In this document: positions 29,268 through 37,586 of the stretch, in pieces | How the letters are laid out: the number at the start of each line of letters is the position of its first letter | How positions within the stretch are numbered: the first letter of the stretch is position 1 | Position numbers and translations under genes: made by a program | From: a bacterium | GTDB taxonomy: Bacteria > Zhuqueibacterota > Zhuqueibacteria > Residuimicrobiales > Krinioviventaceae | Reading direction: 5' to 3' | Length of the DNA stretch: 64,000 nucleotides | Assembly: GCA_029561455.1 (NCBI GenBank) | Contig: JAKQIY010000085.1 | Coordinates: forward strand, 118,763-182,762 | The notes under the pieces: model-generated | The model's database searches: none | What the model was told of the DNA's origin: nothing | The model's input: the letters and a program-made list of their open reading frames with translations, nothing else

Positions 29268-29831
29268 ATGAAAAAAATATTGCTTCCCGTACTCGTTGTA
29301 CTAGTAATGAGTGTATCTGTATTAGCCCAGGCTAATATTGGCTTTAATGGCATTGGCGTTAAAGTTGGTTATGTCATGCCTGAAGATCCGATTGAAAGCA
29401 CATTTGGCTTTGGTTTGAATGCCGATCTGGGAACCATTACTCCGAAAATTAAATTGGGCGCTTTTCTGGATTACTGGTCAAAATCATATGATTATGATTA
29501 TGGTTATGGCGCAAGTTCGGAAGCTACATTTTCAGTGCTGGCAATTGGCGCACTGGCACGTTATGATTTCACCACTAGCGGTAATATAAAGCCGTATGTT
29601 GCTGGTGGACTTGGTTTGGATTTTGGAACATTCAAATGGGAATGGGAAAATCCCTACACCGGTGATAAAGAAGATGAATCGGAAAGCGATTCCGAATTTG
29701 CAATCCACCTCATCGGCGGTGCTGAAATGCCTTTATCTCCAACCATGACTGGTTTTGCTGAAGTTAAATATGTTATTTCCGATCCGGAATATTTTGGTAT
29801 CTTTGTCGGTGTAATGTATAAACTGAAATAA
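29268..29831 (+). CDS. Small outer-membrane beta-barrel protein
   Basis: 187 residues with a signal peptide (MKKILLPVLVVLVMSVSVLA, cut near AQA) and alternating hydrophobic strands rich in Gly, Tyr and Phe (VKVGYVMPED, KLGAFLDYWSKSYD, YVAGGLGLDFGTF). It ends in a short strand with aromatic residues (YFGIFVGVMYKLK), as in OmpW/OmpX-type eight-stranded barrels. An acidic loop sits around residues 135-145. A strong GGAGGAG site precedes the ATG, and the gene is monocistronic with a strong terminator. The exact role (porin, adhesin or stress barrel) is not visible. Confidence 0.7.
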   Translation: MKKILLPVLVVLVMSVSVLAQANIGFNGIGVKVGYVMPEDPIESTFGFGLNADLGTITPKIKLGAFLDYWSKSYDYDYGYGASSEATFSVLAIGALARYDFTTSGNIKPYVAGGLGLDFGTFKWEWENPYTGDKEDESESDSEFAIHLIGGAEMPLSPTMTGFAEVKYVISDPEYFGIFVGVMYKLK

Positions 29832-29855
29832 GCTTTTTTTATATATAATTTTAAC

Positions 29856-29889
29856 AAGGCCCTGATATTACATTATCAGGGCCTTTTTT
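29856..29889 (+). terminator. Intrinsic terminator after the outer-membrane protein gene
   Basis: A perfect 12-bp stem (29856-29867 with 29874-29885, AAGGCCCTGATA/TATCAGGGCCTT, 6-base loop TTACAT) is followed by a run of T residues. It lies 25 bases after the stop codon. Confidence 0.92.
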
Positions 29890-30003
29890 ATTGTTTTTAC
29901 TTGAAATAGTATTTTAATTCCCTTATATTTACCTTCGCTATATCAAAAACAACGTTATCCGATGGTCAATTTTGCGTAGAATATACTTTAACAGGAGTCT
30001 GGT

Positions 30004-30819
30004 GTGACAATCGTACAGGCATTGATATTGGGCATAGTTCAGGGATTAACCGAATTTTTACCGGTTAGCAGTTCCGGGCACCTGGTGCTGGGTAAAACCC
30101 TGTTGGGCGTTCCCGAACAAGGGATAACTTTTGAAGTGTTTGTGCATTTCGGCACCCTGCTGGCAGTGGTGGTCGCTTTCCGTAACGATGTGCTGAACCT
30201 GATCCGAACTTTTTTCTCCCTGTTCCGGCCGGTCAACCCGCAGGCCCTTCGGGAACGTTATCATAAAGACGCCAACCTGCGTTTACTGGTATTCATTATT
30301 ATCGCCACCATCCCCGCCGGCTTGATTGGAATTCTATTCGAGGATAAAATCGAGCAAGCCTTTAATGACCCGCACCTGGTATGTATCATGCTGCTGGTAA
30401 CGGCGCTCATCCTCTCCCTCACTTTTTTTGTTAAAAAGCCGGCAAAGCCCCTGGGATTTATCAATACACTGCTTATGGGTATAGCTCAATCCATCGCCAT
30501 TTTGCCGGGCATTTCGCGTTCCGGCTCCACTATCAGTTCCGGTTTGTTTTGCAAAGTGAATGGTGAAGATGCGGCACGGTTTTCATTTTTGCTGGCGCTT
30601 CCAGCCATTCTCGGCGCTACTATTTTAAAAGCCGCCGAACTGGGCGCCGAAGGCTTTACGGGTTCTTACCTGGTCATATTAGCTGTCGGTACGATCGCGG
30701 CATTCCTGTCCGGCTACCTGGCGATCAAGTCCATGCTGGGTATTGTGCGGCGTGGTAAATTATACTGGTTTGCCCCGTATTGTTTTATTGTCGGCCTTGT
30801 GGGTCTGTTGCTGGTTTAA
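30004..30819 (+). CDS. uppP: Undecaprenyl-diphosphatase UppP/BacA
   Basis: 271 residues, polytopic membrane protein starting at a GTG with ACAGGAG about 8 bases upstream. Diagnostic motifs are GIVQGLTEFLPVSSSGHLVL near the N-terminus and LPGISRSGSTISSGL in the second half. It recycles undecaprenyl diphosphate to the monophosphate carrier for cell-wall synthesis and gives bacitracin resistance. The next gene, holA, starts 13 bases after its stop. Confidence 0.97.
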   Translation: MTIVQALILGIVQGLTEFLPVSSSGHLVLGKTLLGVPEQGITFEVFVHFGTLLAVVVAFRNDVLNLIRTFFSLFRPVNPQALRERYHKDANLRLLVFIIIATIPAGLIGILFEDKIEQAFNDPHLVCIMLLVTALILSLTFFVKKPAKPLGFINTLLMGIAQSIAILPGISRSGSTISSGLFCKVNGEDAARFSFLLALPAILGATILKAAELGAEGFTGSYLVILAVGTIAAFLSGYLAIKSMLGIVRRGKLYWFAPYCFIVGLVGLLLV

Positions 30820-30832
30820 ACGGAGTTTCGGT

Positions 30833-31831
30833 TTGAGAAAAGATGAAAAAATGGCCCAGGTACTGGCCGACCTGCAAAAGAAAAAGTTCGCGCCGGTCTA
30901 TCTGTTTTATGGCGACGAGTTGTTCAGCATCGATGAAAAAGTAGATTATATTGTCAATAACCTCGTTGAACCGGCAAACCGGGATTTTAACCTGGATGTT
31001 ATCTATGGCGATGAAGCGGACGGCGCTAAAATAGTCAACATTGCCATGTCGTACCCCATGATGTGCGAGAAAAGAGTGGTGATCGTTAGAGATATTCACC
31101 TGCTTAAAAATAACGGACTGGCTTTGCTGATGAAATACGCCGCCAAACCGGTGGCAACAACTTGTCTGGTTATGACCACTGCCTCTATGGAAAAGCAGGA
31201 TATAAAAAAACTGGAAAAACTGTGCGCCGCTTTGGAATTTAAACAATTGTATGACAACCAGGTACCTGACTGGATCCAAAAGCACCTGGCGAAAAAAAAT
31301 ATCAACATCACTCCCGATGCGATCAGGTTGTTACAGGGTTCCGCCGGCAACTCGCTGCAAAACCTCAGCACCGAGTTGGATAAATTATTGCTCAACCTGG
31401 GTCAGCGTACCCGGATTGAAGTGAACGATGTGGAAGCGATCATCGGGGCAAGCAAACAATATACTATTTTCGAACTGTGCGATGCAGTTGCTGCCAAACA
31501 ATTGCAACCGAGCTTGCTTATTCTTCATAACCTGCTGCAACTGGGAGAAACGCCGGGATTGATCATAACCATGTTGAACCGCCACTTTACCAGGCTGTTA
31601 CTGGTCAAAGAACTGGTGGAACAACGAATCGGTGAAGATAAAATTGCCGTAGCGATCAAAGCGCATCCGTTCTTTGTTAAAGGATACCTGCGGCAGGCGA
31701 AACTTTACAATATTGCCCAGTTAAAACAAAGCTTTGTATTGTTACTTGAAACCGACGAACTTTTAAAGTCCAGCAGTCAAAAAGATAAACTATTGCTGGA
31801 ATTATTGGTATTAAAGCTATATTATATGTAG
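30833..31831 (+). CDS. holA: DNA polymerase III delta subunit
   Basis: 332 residues from a TTG at 30833 with CGGAG 7-8 bases before it; an ATG at 30851 is the alternative. The open frame extends back into uppP but those codons look non-native. Recognisable parts are FAPVYLFYGDELFSIDEKVD, MMCEKRVVIVRDIHLLK, LVMTTASMEKQDIKKLEK and the C-terminal collar region (TIFELCDAVAAKQLQPSLLI ... LKSSSQKDKLLLELLVLKL). Delta opens the beta clamp in the clamp loader. Co-directional with uppP, with no terminator between. Confidence 0.92.
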   Translation: MRKDEKMAQVLADLQKKKFAPVYLFYGDELFSIDEKVDYIVNNLVEPANRDFNLDVIYGDEADGAKIVNIAMSYPMMCEKRVVIVRDIHLLKNNGLALLMKYAAKPVATTCLVMTTASMEKQDIKKLEKLCAALEFKQLYDNQVPDWIQKHLAKKNINITPDAIRLLQGSAGNSLQNLSTELDKLLLNLGQRTRIEVNDVEAIIGASKQYTIFELCDAVAAKQLQPSLLILHNLLQLGETPGLIITMLNRHFTRLLLVKELVEQRIGEDKIAVAIKAHPFFVKGYLRQAKLYNIAQLKQSFVLLLETDELLKSSSQKDKLLLELLVLKLYYM

Positions 31832-31847
31832 CGCCGCAAAAGAACCT

Positions 31848-31880
31848 GGAACTTTTCATTTTTAAAATTGTTAGATAATA
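31848..31880 (+). promoter_or_regulatory. Candidate ECF-type promoter of the sigma factor operon
   Basis: GGAACTT (31848-31854) is an exact sigma-E-type -35 element. After a 16-base spacer comes TTAGATAA (from 31871). The start codon of the sigma factor is at 31887, so the leader would be very short and has no clear ribosome-binding site. The match suggests autoregulation. Confidence 0.45.
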
Positions 31881-31886
31881 CAGCGC

Positions 31887-32489
31887 ATGACAAATAAATC
31901 CATTCAACAATCGACCGTGACCGATGAAGAACTTATCAAAAGATACCAGGATGGTGATCTTTATGCTTATGATTTGATTGTCAGACGCTACAAAGATCAG
32001 TTACTGAATTTTGCTTACCGGTTTTTAGGAAATCTTGAAGAATCTGAGGATGTCGTACAGGAAACGTTTCTTCGCCTGTACAAGAACAGGCACGCCTATA
32101 AACAGATTGCAAAATTTTCGACATGGATTTATACCATTGCCGGCAACCTGGCAAAAACCGAGTTACGAAAACGAAAAAGACGAAAACTGGTCTCGATCTC
32201 GGAACTGGGCTTTGAAGAAAAAGAATTCGAACTTGAAGACAACAAAGCCGATACGGAACAGCAGGCTGATTCGCAATTAAAAGAAAAAATAATTCAAAAT
32301 GCCATCGAAGATCTGCCGTTCCGGTTCAAACAGGTAATCATTCTGAGAGACATTCAGGAACTTTCTTATGAAGATATTAGTTCTATTCTGCGTATTCCCC
32401 TGGGCACCGTCAAGTCCCGGGTGAATCGCGCCAGGCAAAGATTACAGGTTTTATTAAAGGATTTGATGAGCCAGGAAAACAGGTCCTAA
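31887..32489 (+). CDS. ECF-type RNA polymerase sigma factor
   Basis: 200 residues with sigma2 (about 13-85: YRFLGNLEESEDVVQETFLR, KFSTWIYTIAGNLAKTELRK) and sigma4 (about 135-190: LPFRFKQVIILRDIQELSYE, then the helix-turn-helix LRIPLGTVKSRVNRARQRLQ). There is no sigma3 domain, as in the extracytoplasmic-function group. A charged linker (residues 95-130) joins the domains. Its gene is followed 14 bases later by a zinc anti-sigma factor and then an HtrA-like protein, the usual make-up of an envelope-stress unit. Confidence 0.95.
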   Translation: MTNKSIQQSTVTDEELIKRYQDGDLYAYDLIVRRYKDQLLNFAYRFLGNLEESEDVVQETFLRLYKNRHAYKQIAKFSTWIYTIAGNLAKTELRKRKRRKLVSISELGFEEKEFELEDNKADTEQQADSQLKEKIIQNAIEDLPFRFKQVIILRDIQELSYEDISSILRIPLGTVKSRVNRARQRLQVLLKDLMSQENRS

Positions 32490-32503
32490 CTTATGAGGTA
32501 AGT

Positions 32504-33151
32504 ATGGCAGATTGCTACAAATTTCAAAAATTAATAAACGATACTATAGACAATGAAATTGATACATCCGGTAAAAAACAGCTTGAAGATCATATAAAAC
32601 AATGCGCTTCCTGCAGTATGCAGTTGAAAAATGCGCTTGACCTACAGCACTCGCTAAAAACTTTACCGAAATTCAAAACATCAGCATCTTTTGAACTGGT
32701 TCTACGCTCCAAACTGCGAAATGAAATGTACAACAAACCGGCTTTTGCGCCGTTTGGCTGGTTGCCGTCCTGGCGACCGGTTCCGGCAGTTGCCACTTTG
32801 GGGATACTGTTCATTATTTTCGGTTATTTCATGGCCGGTATGATCCATAATAGCAAAACTCCTGTCATAACTCAGCAACCCGGCATTAACGGCGCCAACA
32901 CGGCTGTTTTGGAAAATATCCCGGCGGTTGTTACTCAACCGGTGTCGCATGATGGCTATATCAAAATGAAAAATTATGTCAATATTGCCGAGCAGTTACC
33001 GGGTAACCGTGTTTATACCCGTGAATTGAGCGAAAATCAATCAAACAATAGCAGAATTGAACAAGTGCAAAGCGACAGTATACAGAGAATTATGCCGCGC
33101 CGATTGAACAAACCGCTTATCAGGCAGGCCAATACTATAGTGCATTTCTAA
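32504..33151 (+). CDS. Membrane-anchored zinc anti-sigma factor
   Basis: 215 residues. The N-terminal ZAS domain shows His30, Cys34 and Cys37 (HIKQCASC), with Cys4 as a possible extra ligand. A single transmembrane helix spans about 84-105 (VPAVATLGILFIIFGYFMAG), so the C-terminal 110 residues should be periplasmic. This is the standard topology of RsiW/RseA-like factors that hold an ECF sigma until regulated proteolysis. It pairs with the sigma factor gene directly upstream. Confidence 0.88.
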   Translation: MADCYKFQKLINDTIDNEIDTSGKKQLEDHIKQCASCSMQLKNALDLQHSLKTLPKFKTSASFELVLRSKLRNEMYNKPAFAPFGWLPSWRPVPAVATLGILFIIFGYFMAGMIHNSKTPVITQQPGINGANTAVLENIPAVVTQPVSHDGYIKMKNYVNIAEQLPGNRVYTRELSENQSNNSRIEQVQSDSIQRIMPRRLNKPLIRQANTIVHF

Positions 33152-33178
33152 AACCCGTACATTTCACAATGGTGTCGT

Positions 33179-34405
33179 ATGAAATTTAATAATATTTTCA
33201 GGGATTGGCGTATTATCATATTAACAGGGGCATTTTTTCTGGTATCAAGTAATTCCAGCCGGGCGCAGAATTCCTGTTTAAAGGAAATTGAACAGGAAAT
33301 TGTGCAACTGGTTAACAAGATCAACCCTTCGATCGTTACTATCTCCGCCAAGTATGATTATGCGATTGTTGATAACAATAAAAATTCTTTTTTACAATTT
33401 AAAAGCGAAAAGCGTCAGCCGGTAGAAATTACCAATATCGGCTCCGGGTTCATTATCGACTCTACCCATATTCTTACCAAATCGAATGTGATCATGGGCA
33501 GCAAGGAAATCACCGTCATATTTTATGACAGTTCCACAACCACAGCAACATTTATCGGCACAGATCCGGAACTGGGGTTATCGGTTATCAAAGTAAACAA
33601 GAATAAATTTAAACCGGTCAAATTTGAAAATCTAAAAAATTTATCGCAGGGCTGCTGGGTTTTGCTGGTCGGGAATTCCCTTGGCACCACTCCATCAGTT
33701 TCGCTGGGCATTGTCAATTCCATCCGCAAGAATGAAATGATCCAGGTATCGGCTAATGTCGCTGCGGGCAACGCTGGCGGAGCGATATTTAACATTAACG
33801 GCAACCTGGTGGGGTTGATGACCGGAATGGCTGAAAACATAGCCGAAAACAATATCCTGGGCAGCACATTTTTTGCTAGTCAAACTACTTTTGCCTGGCC
33901 GGCCGGCAGCATTTCCAAAAGTATTACCGAAATCATGAACCGCAGTAAATTTCCCAACGGCTGGATCGGCGTAACCGGGGAAAACTGGCCCGGCAATATC
34001 GGCGGCGTGCATATCAATTCCGTTACGAATAATGGCCCTGCCGACAAGGCAGGAATAAGCGTTGGCGATATTTTGCTCTCGATCAATAATAAAAAAATTG
34101 ATCATACCGTCGAGTTGGCAAATTTTATAAAATTTCTGCATCCCGGTGAAAAAGTAGATTTACAGGTATTGCGGGGCAGCGGCCTGCAAACTGTGCAGGT
34201 GACTATTGGCGAACAACCGCCCCAGGAAGCGCCGAGTTTCTATACCTCCACGCCTGTTGAACCTTTGCTTCCCGCCATGATCGAACAGGCGGAATATGAT
34301 CCCGAGGATTTGAGCAGTGATACAAATAATAAAATATTGCTCAATCGTATTAATGAACTGGAACGCGAACTGGAATCCATGCGGGTGATGATCAAAAACC
34401 GATAA
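33179..34405 (+). CDS. HtrA/DegP-like PDZ protein with all catalytic residues replaced (pseudoprotease)
   Basis: 408 residues. After a signal peptide (about 1-29, ending SRAQ), a trypsin-like fold (40-225) is clear from IGSGFIIDSTHILTKSN, TFIGTDPELGLSVIKVN and AAGNAGGAIFNINGNLVGL. In active HtrA proteins the triad is the His of TNxHV, the Asp of xDLAVLK and the Ser of GNSGG. Here the same positions hold Asn103, Gly133 and Ala199, with the His-Asp spacing of 30 kept. A PDZ domain covers about 262-345 (GPADKAGISVGDILLSINNK), and the tail is a short coiled coil. It probably binds rather than cuts envelope proteins, and it is co-oriented with sigma and anti-sigma. Confidence 0.88.
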   Translation: MKFNNIFRDWRIIILTGAFFLVSSNSSRAQNSCLKEIEQEIVQLVNKINPSIVTISAKYDYAIVDNNKNSFLQFKSEKRQPVEITNIGSGFIIDSTHILTKSNVIMGSKEITVIFYDSSTTTATFIGTDPELGLSVIKVNKNKFKPVKFENLKNLSQGCWVLLVGNSLGTTPSVSLGIVNSIRKNEMIQVSANVAAGNAGGAIFNINGNLVGLMTGMAENIAENNILGSTFFASQTTFAWPAGSISKSITEIMNRSKFPNGWIGVTGENWPGNIGGVHINSVTNNGPADKAGISVGDILLSINNKKIDHTVELANFIKFLHPGEKVDLQVLRGSGLQTVQVTIGEQPPQEAPSFYTSTPVEPLLPAMIEQAEYDPEDLSSDTNNKILLNRINELERELESMRVMIKNR

Positions 34406-34445
34406 TCAGACCAATATGTAGTAGTAAAAATTTTTATTAATAAAA

Positions 34446-34502
34446 AAAAGCCCTTAAAAAACGATCAATAATTCCCTGGAGGATAAGTTTTTAAGGGCTT
34501 TT
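34446..34502. terminator. Bidirectional intrinsic terminator
   Basis: A perfect 15-bp stem (34446-34460 with 34488-34502; AAAAGCCCTTAAAAA and its complement) with a 27-base loop and A/T flanks on both sides. It lies between the converging HtrA-like gene and the lipoprotein gene and can serve both. Confidence 0.85.
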
Positions 34503-34555
34503 ACATTTCCTCATTGCTCACAATGCAGGGCAAGCTCCGCCACGCATTATAATAT

Positions 34556-35509
34556 CTATTCTTCCCAGCCGTTCTTTATGCCGTGCGGCGCAAGGTAACC
34601 AATCGCTTCAATATCATAAACTTTTCCGCCTTTGATCTTGAAAACATGGGTTGCCGGCAGATCGAACGGTCCGTAATTGTTGGCCCGCTCGGTAACACCG
34701 GGCACACCGATGATCTTCATAACTTTGGGTTCGCCGTCATGAACAAAGATGGAATGAGCGAATACCAGTCCCATTTCCTCATCTACAGCCAGCAAGCGGC
34801 GGCGGTTAATATCGGTGATGTAGCTCATAACGCCGGTGCTGAGCTGCTCGCTGCATTTCATTTTGCGGAATGTTGAAAAATCATCTTTAGCCGCTTCTTC
34901 GGGGGTTTGGGTCTGGTCGTTAGCGGTAATACCGCCATTTTCGCGGCGCTGACATTCTTCGGCAAACGGGCAGATCGTGCCGTTATCCTGAACGATAGCC
35001 TCATAATAGGAATTGGCAATCCGCAGCATTTCTTCACGCGAGACCCGTTCGTTTACCGCAACCGGCGTTAACAGGCTTGGACGAACCTGGGACATATTGG
35101 GATTAAGCGGTTGATCATTATACTGCGGCACCACCAGATGATCGATCTCGGTGATCTTGCCTTCAACCAGCTTGAAACGAACGCTGGCAATGGTGGGTTT
35201 GCCCTGCACTTCAATTACACCTAAAAAACCAACCTGACCTTCCACAGGATCGGCAACGAAAATTTTAAATTCGGTTGGCCCGCCGGTAGCTGTCTTCCAT
35301 AGTCCTTCACCTATGGGAGTCACTACCGTGTTTTCAACGAGTTTCACACTATCAGCCAGCGGTACTAAAGCGGGATCGTGTTTTGCCAGGGCGGTTAGAT
35401 ACTGTTCCATTAACCCGACAAGCGCCGGACGATCCATTTTTTTGGCACAAGACATCATTAATGTCGCCAGTAGAACCGCCATCCCGATAACAAGCAGACG
35501 TTTTTTCAT
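34556..35509 (-). CDS. Lipoprotein, DUF8021-like
   Basis: 317 residues with a lipoprotein signal (lipobox LMMSC, Cys21). The body starts LVGLMEQYLTALAKHDPALV, a SnoaL/NTF2-like opening, and has a second copy of the same kind of opening at about residue 155 (ERVSREEMLRIANSYYEAIV). Cys residues occur in CPFAEECQRRENG and KMKCSEQL. It ends with a strand pattern around HVFKIKGGKVYDIEAIG. The next gene upstream on the same strand (35559-36542) is a clear paralogue. The domain name is from memory and should be checked; the biochemical function is unknown. Confidence 0.6.
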   Translation of the reverse strand: MKKRLLVIGMAVLLATLMMSCAKKMDRPALVGLMEQYLTALAKHDPALVPLADSVKLVENTVVTPIGEGLWKTATGGPTEFKIFVADPVEGQVGFLGVIEVQGKPTIASVRFKLVEGKITEIDHLVVPQYNDQPLNPNMSQVRPSLLTPVAVNERVSREEMLRIANSYYEAIVQDNGTICPFAEECQRRENGGITANDQTQTPEEAAKDDFSTFRKMKCSEQLSTGVMSYITDINRRRLLAVDEEMGLVFAHSIFVHDGEPKVMKIIGVPGVTERANNYGPFDLPATHVFKIKGGKVYDIEAIGYLAPHGIKNGWEE

Positions 35510-35558
35510 ATATTCTCCTTTTAAGTAAAAAAGTAATAATTATTAATTATAATATCAG

Positions 35559-36542
35559 TTATTTATCCCATACTTCCGATTTCATACGGTATGGTACTGA
35601 ATTGATAACCGCCTCTATCTGGTCAATTTTGCCATTACGGATCTGGAACAATTCGGAAATTTCAATGGTCTGGGGCGAGGTTAATATATTCGGGGTCATA
35701 ACGCCATTCGGCAAGGGGTATTGGCGTACGGCGGCGTTATGATCGAAAAAGCCAAAGGATAACACCAGGCCACGTTCCCTATCGACAATGGGGAAACGCC
35801 GGTTGCGGATTTCGGTAACAAAGGCAAACCAGCCGGATTTCTGTTGTTGTTCACAGTTCATGCATAAAACATCGGGCATGGTTTTGGGTATATCGGGATT
35901 CGGTTTCTGGTTGGTGGTATGCTGGCCGTTTTCCAGGCGTTCACAAGTTTCGGCAAACGGTGCGGTAAAATTGCCGGTTTGATTGGCCAGGCCGGTAAAA
36001 TAAGAGTTGGCAATTTTAACCAGTTCTTCGCGACTCATCCGTTCACCCGCTGGCACTGTTTGGGTAAACTGCGGCCGCGGGGTTCTGGCATCCATAAGCT
36101 GTCCGGCGGATTTTTTCGCAGTTGCTTCCAGGTTCATCATATCATTGGGACGCGCCACGATCGCTTCAATTTCGCTGATCAGCGCTTCATCGACCTTGAC
36201 GCGCAGCGCAATATAATCCAGCACGCCGTTTTCCAAAACCGTACCGTAAAAGCCGGCCTGGCCGCTTTCCACATCGCATACATACAGGCTATAGTTGGCG
36301 CGGGCGGTAAGAGTTCCCCATATTCCGTCGCCCAACCGCAATTCGACGCCGTTTTCCGTATATTGCACCCCATTAGCCAGCATAAGCTGGTTGGGATCAT
36401 GCGCTATCATTGCCGCCAGCACTTTGTCGATTGTGCCTTCCAGACAGGCGCGGTCGCAGGGATCGGCAGCATGACTTGGGATTGCGAACCAGCATAATAA
36501 TACAACACTAATGTAAAAGGGTAAAGTTTTACACATCCTCAT
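35559..36542 (-). CDS. Exported protein, DUF8021-like paralogue
   Basis: 327 residues from the ATG at 36540-36542, chosen because GGAGG lies 5 bases before it; a TTG four codons upstream also opens the frame but contains that ribosome-binding site. The signal peptide ends PSHAADPCD (non-lipoprotein). It shares with its neighbour the patterns TIDKVLAAMIAHDPNQLMLA, ERMSREELVKIANSYFTGLA, APFAETCERLENG and LFQIRNGKIDQIEAVI. Conserved Cys pairs may form disulfides. The pair probably arose by tandem duplication, after which one copy became a lipoprotein and the other stayed soluble. Confidence 0.6.
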   Translation of the reverse strand: MRMCKTLPFYISVVLLCWFAIPSHAADPCDRACLEGTIDKVLAAMIAHDPNQLMLANGVQYTENGVELRLGDGIWGTLTARANYSLYVCDVESGQAGFYGTVLENGVLDYIALRVKVDEALISEIEAIVARPNDMMNLEATAKKSAGQLMDARTPRPQFTQTVPAGERMSREELVKIANSYFTGLANQTGNFTAPFAETCERLENGQHTTNQKPNPDIPKTMPDVLCMNCEQQQKSGWFAFVTEIRNRRFPIVDRERGLVLSFGFFDHNAAVRQYPLPNGVMTPNILTSPQTIEISELFQIRNGKIDQIEAVINSVPYRMKSEVWDK

Positions 36543-36674
36543 AAGCGCCTCCAAAGCATAGTTTTAATAAATTGAATACAGGGTGGAATTACATTCCACC
36601 TGAGATAATGGATGAAAAGGATGAAATGAAATATTTACAGTCTATAATAAAAGCCATACCGGTATGAATATAAT

Positions 36675-36732
36675 GGTGGGTCAAAAACCGCCCTGCGTCC
36701 TCGCCTGATGCAGGGCAGGATTCTACCCCACC
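36675..36732. repeat. REP-like nested hairpin
   Basis: The outer stem GGTGGG (36675-36680) pairs with CCCACC (36727-36732), and the inner stem CCCTGC (36691-36696) pairs with GCAGGG (36710-36715). It has no T tract. Only one copy was noticed in the window. Confidence 0.45.
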
Positions 36733-36949
36733 TTAAAGACCGGAATAGGATTGATGAATAATTTAACTGTTTTTTACTATCAGGAAATAATTTTTTAACA
36801 AAACCCTGTAAAGCGGTTATGAAAGCCGGTTATTCTTAAATAAATACAATTTTTGATCGAACAGAATATATTACAATTCGATCACTCTCCTGCCACGCGA
36901 ATAGTCTAGTATCCGGAATTTTTAAGAGTAAATGTAAGAAAAAATTTTA

Positions 36950-37002
36950 TTGACAATAATAATCAAAAAACGTAAATTCATTGTAATAACAACAACATTA
37001 CA
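36950..37002 (+). promoter_or_regulatory. Promoter and operator of the toxin-antitoxin pair
   Basis: A consensus -35 TTGACA (36950-36955), a 17-base spacer and TAAATT (36973-36978) form a good promoter. Just downstream the inverted repeat TGTAAT/ATTACA (36982-36987 and 36997-37002, 9-base centre) covers the expected start site. That is the right place for autorepression by the RelB-type antitoxin. Confidence 0.65.
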
Positions 37003-37022
37003 TTAAGATATTAGGGTTAAAC

Positions 37023-37283
37023 ATGGCAAAAACAGCGCTCATTCAAACACGGATTGATCCTGAGATAAAAAATTCGGCGCAAGCAGTACTCGGTAAACTG
37101 CATATTACAATGTCCGAAGCTATTTCCTTATTTCTTGCCCAGGTTTCACTGCACAGAGGCATTCCGTTTGAGATTAAATTACCAAACAAGCTGACAATAA
37201 ATACAATGCAAAAATCGGATAAAGGGCAGGATCTGCATCAAGCTGCAAATAGTGATGAATTATTTCAGGACCTTGACCGTTGA
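37023..37283 (+). CDS. RelB/DinJ-family antitoxin
   Basis: 86 residues with an N-terminal ribbon-helix-helix (AKTALIQTRIDPEIKNSAQA, then LGKLHITMSEAISLFLAQVS) and the RGIPFEIKLPNK motif typical of DinJ. The C-terminus is charged and would wrap around the toxin. It should repress its own promoter, where an inverted repeat lies. The toxin start overlaps its stop (TTGA). Confidence 0.9.
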   Translation: MAKTALIQTRIDPEIKNSAQAVLGKLHITMSEAISLFLAQVSLHRGIPFEIKLPNKLTINTMQKSDKGQDLHQAANSDELFQDLDR

Positions 37284-37546
37284 ATATTTATTATACAACG
37301 CAATTTAAAAAAGATTATAAACGACTGCAAAAACAAAACAAGGATATGATTAAATTAAGATCGGTAATAGAATTGCTTATAGCAGGTCATATACTGGATA
37401 TCAAATATTGCGATCATCCATTACTCGGGAAATGGCATGGTCATCGTGATTGTCATATCGAACCGGATTGGATTTTAATTTATCGTATTACCTCAGATTC
37501 AATATATCTCGAACGAACCGGATCCCATTCCGAACTTTATAAATAA
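37280..37546 (+). CDS. YafQ-family mRNA interferase toxin
   Basis: 88 residues starting at a TTG that overlaps the antitoxin stop. The RelE-like fold shows YTTQFKKDYKRLQKQ, and the active-site set of YafQ is complete: His46, His59, Asp63 and His83, with the same spacing as in E. coli YafQ, plus W64 and the terminal RTGSHSELY. YafQ cuts mRNA at the ribosome A site. It should be an active toxin, neutralised by the preceding gene product. Confidence 0.93.
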   Translation: MNIYYTTQFKKDYKRLQKQNKDMIKLRSVIELLIAGHILDIKYCDHPLLGKWHGHRDCHIEPDWILIYRITSDSIYLERTGSHSELYK

Positions 37547-37586
37547 TAACATTAACAATTATGTTCAGAGGTTTTCAAACTAACAA

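Larger units (their letters stand above)
36543..37022. other. 480-bp intergenic region with two hairpins and the toxin-antitoxin promoter
   Basis: Forty bases upstream of the exported-protein gene is a perfect hairpin GGTGGAAT-TAC-ATTCCACC (36582-36600). Further on is a nested REP-like structure (36675-36732): outer GGTGGG/CCCACC and inner CCCTGC/GCAGGG. The last 75 bases hold the promoter of the toxin-antitoxin pair. No gene is visible. Confidence 0.6.
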
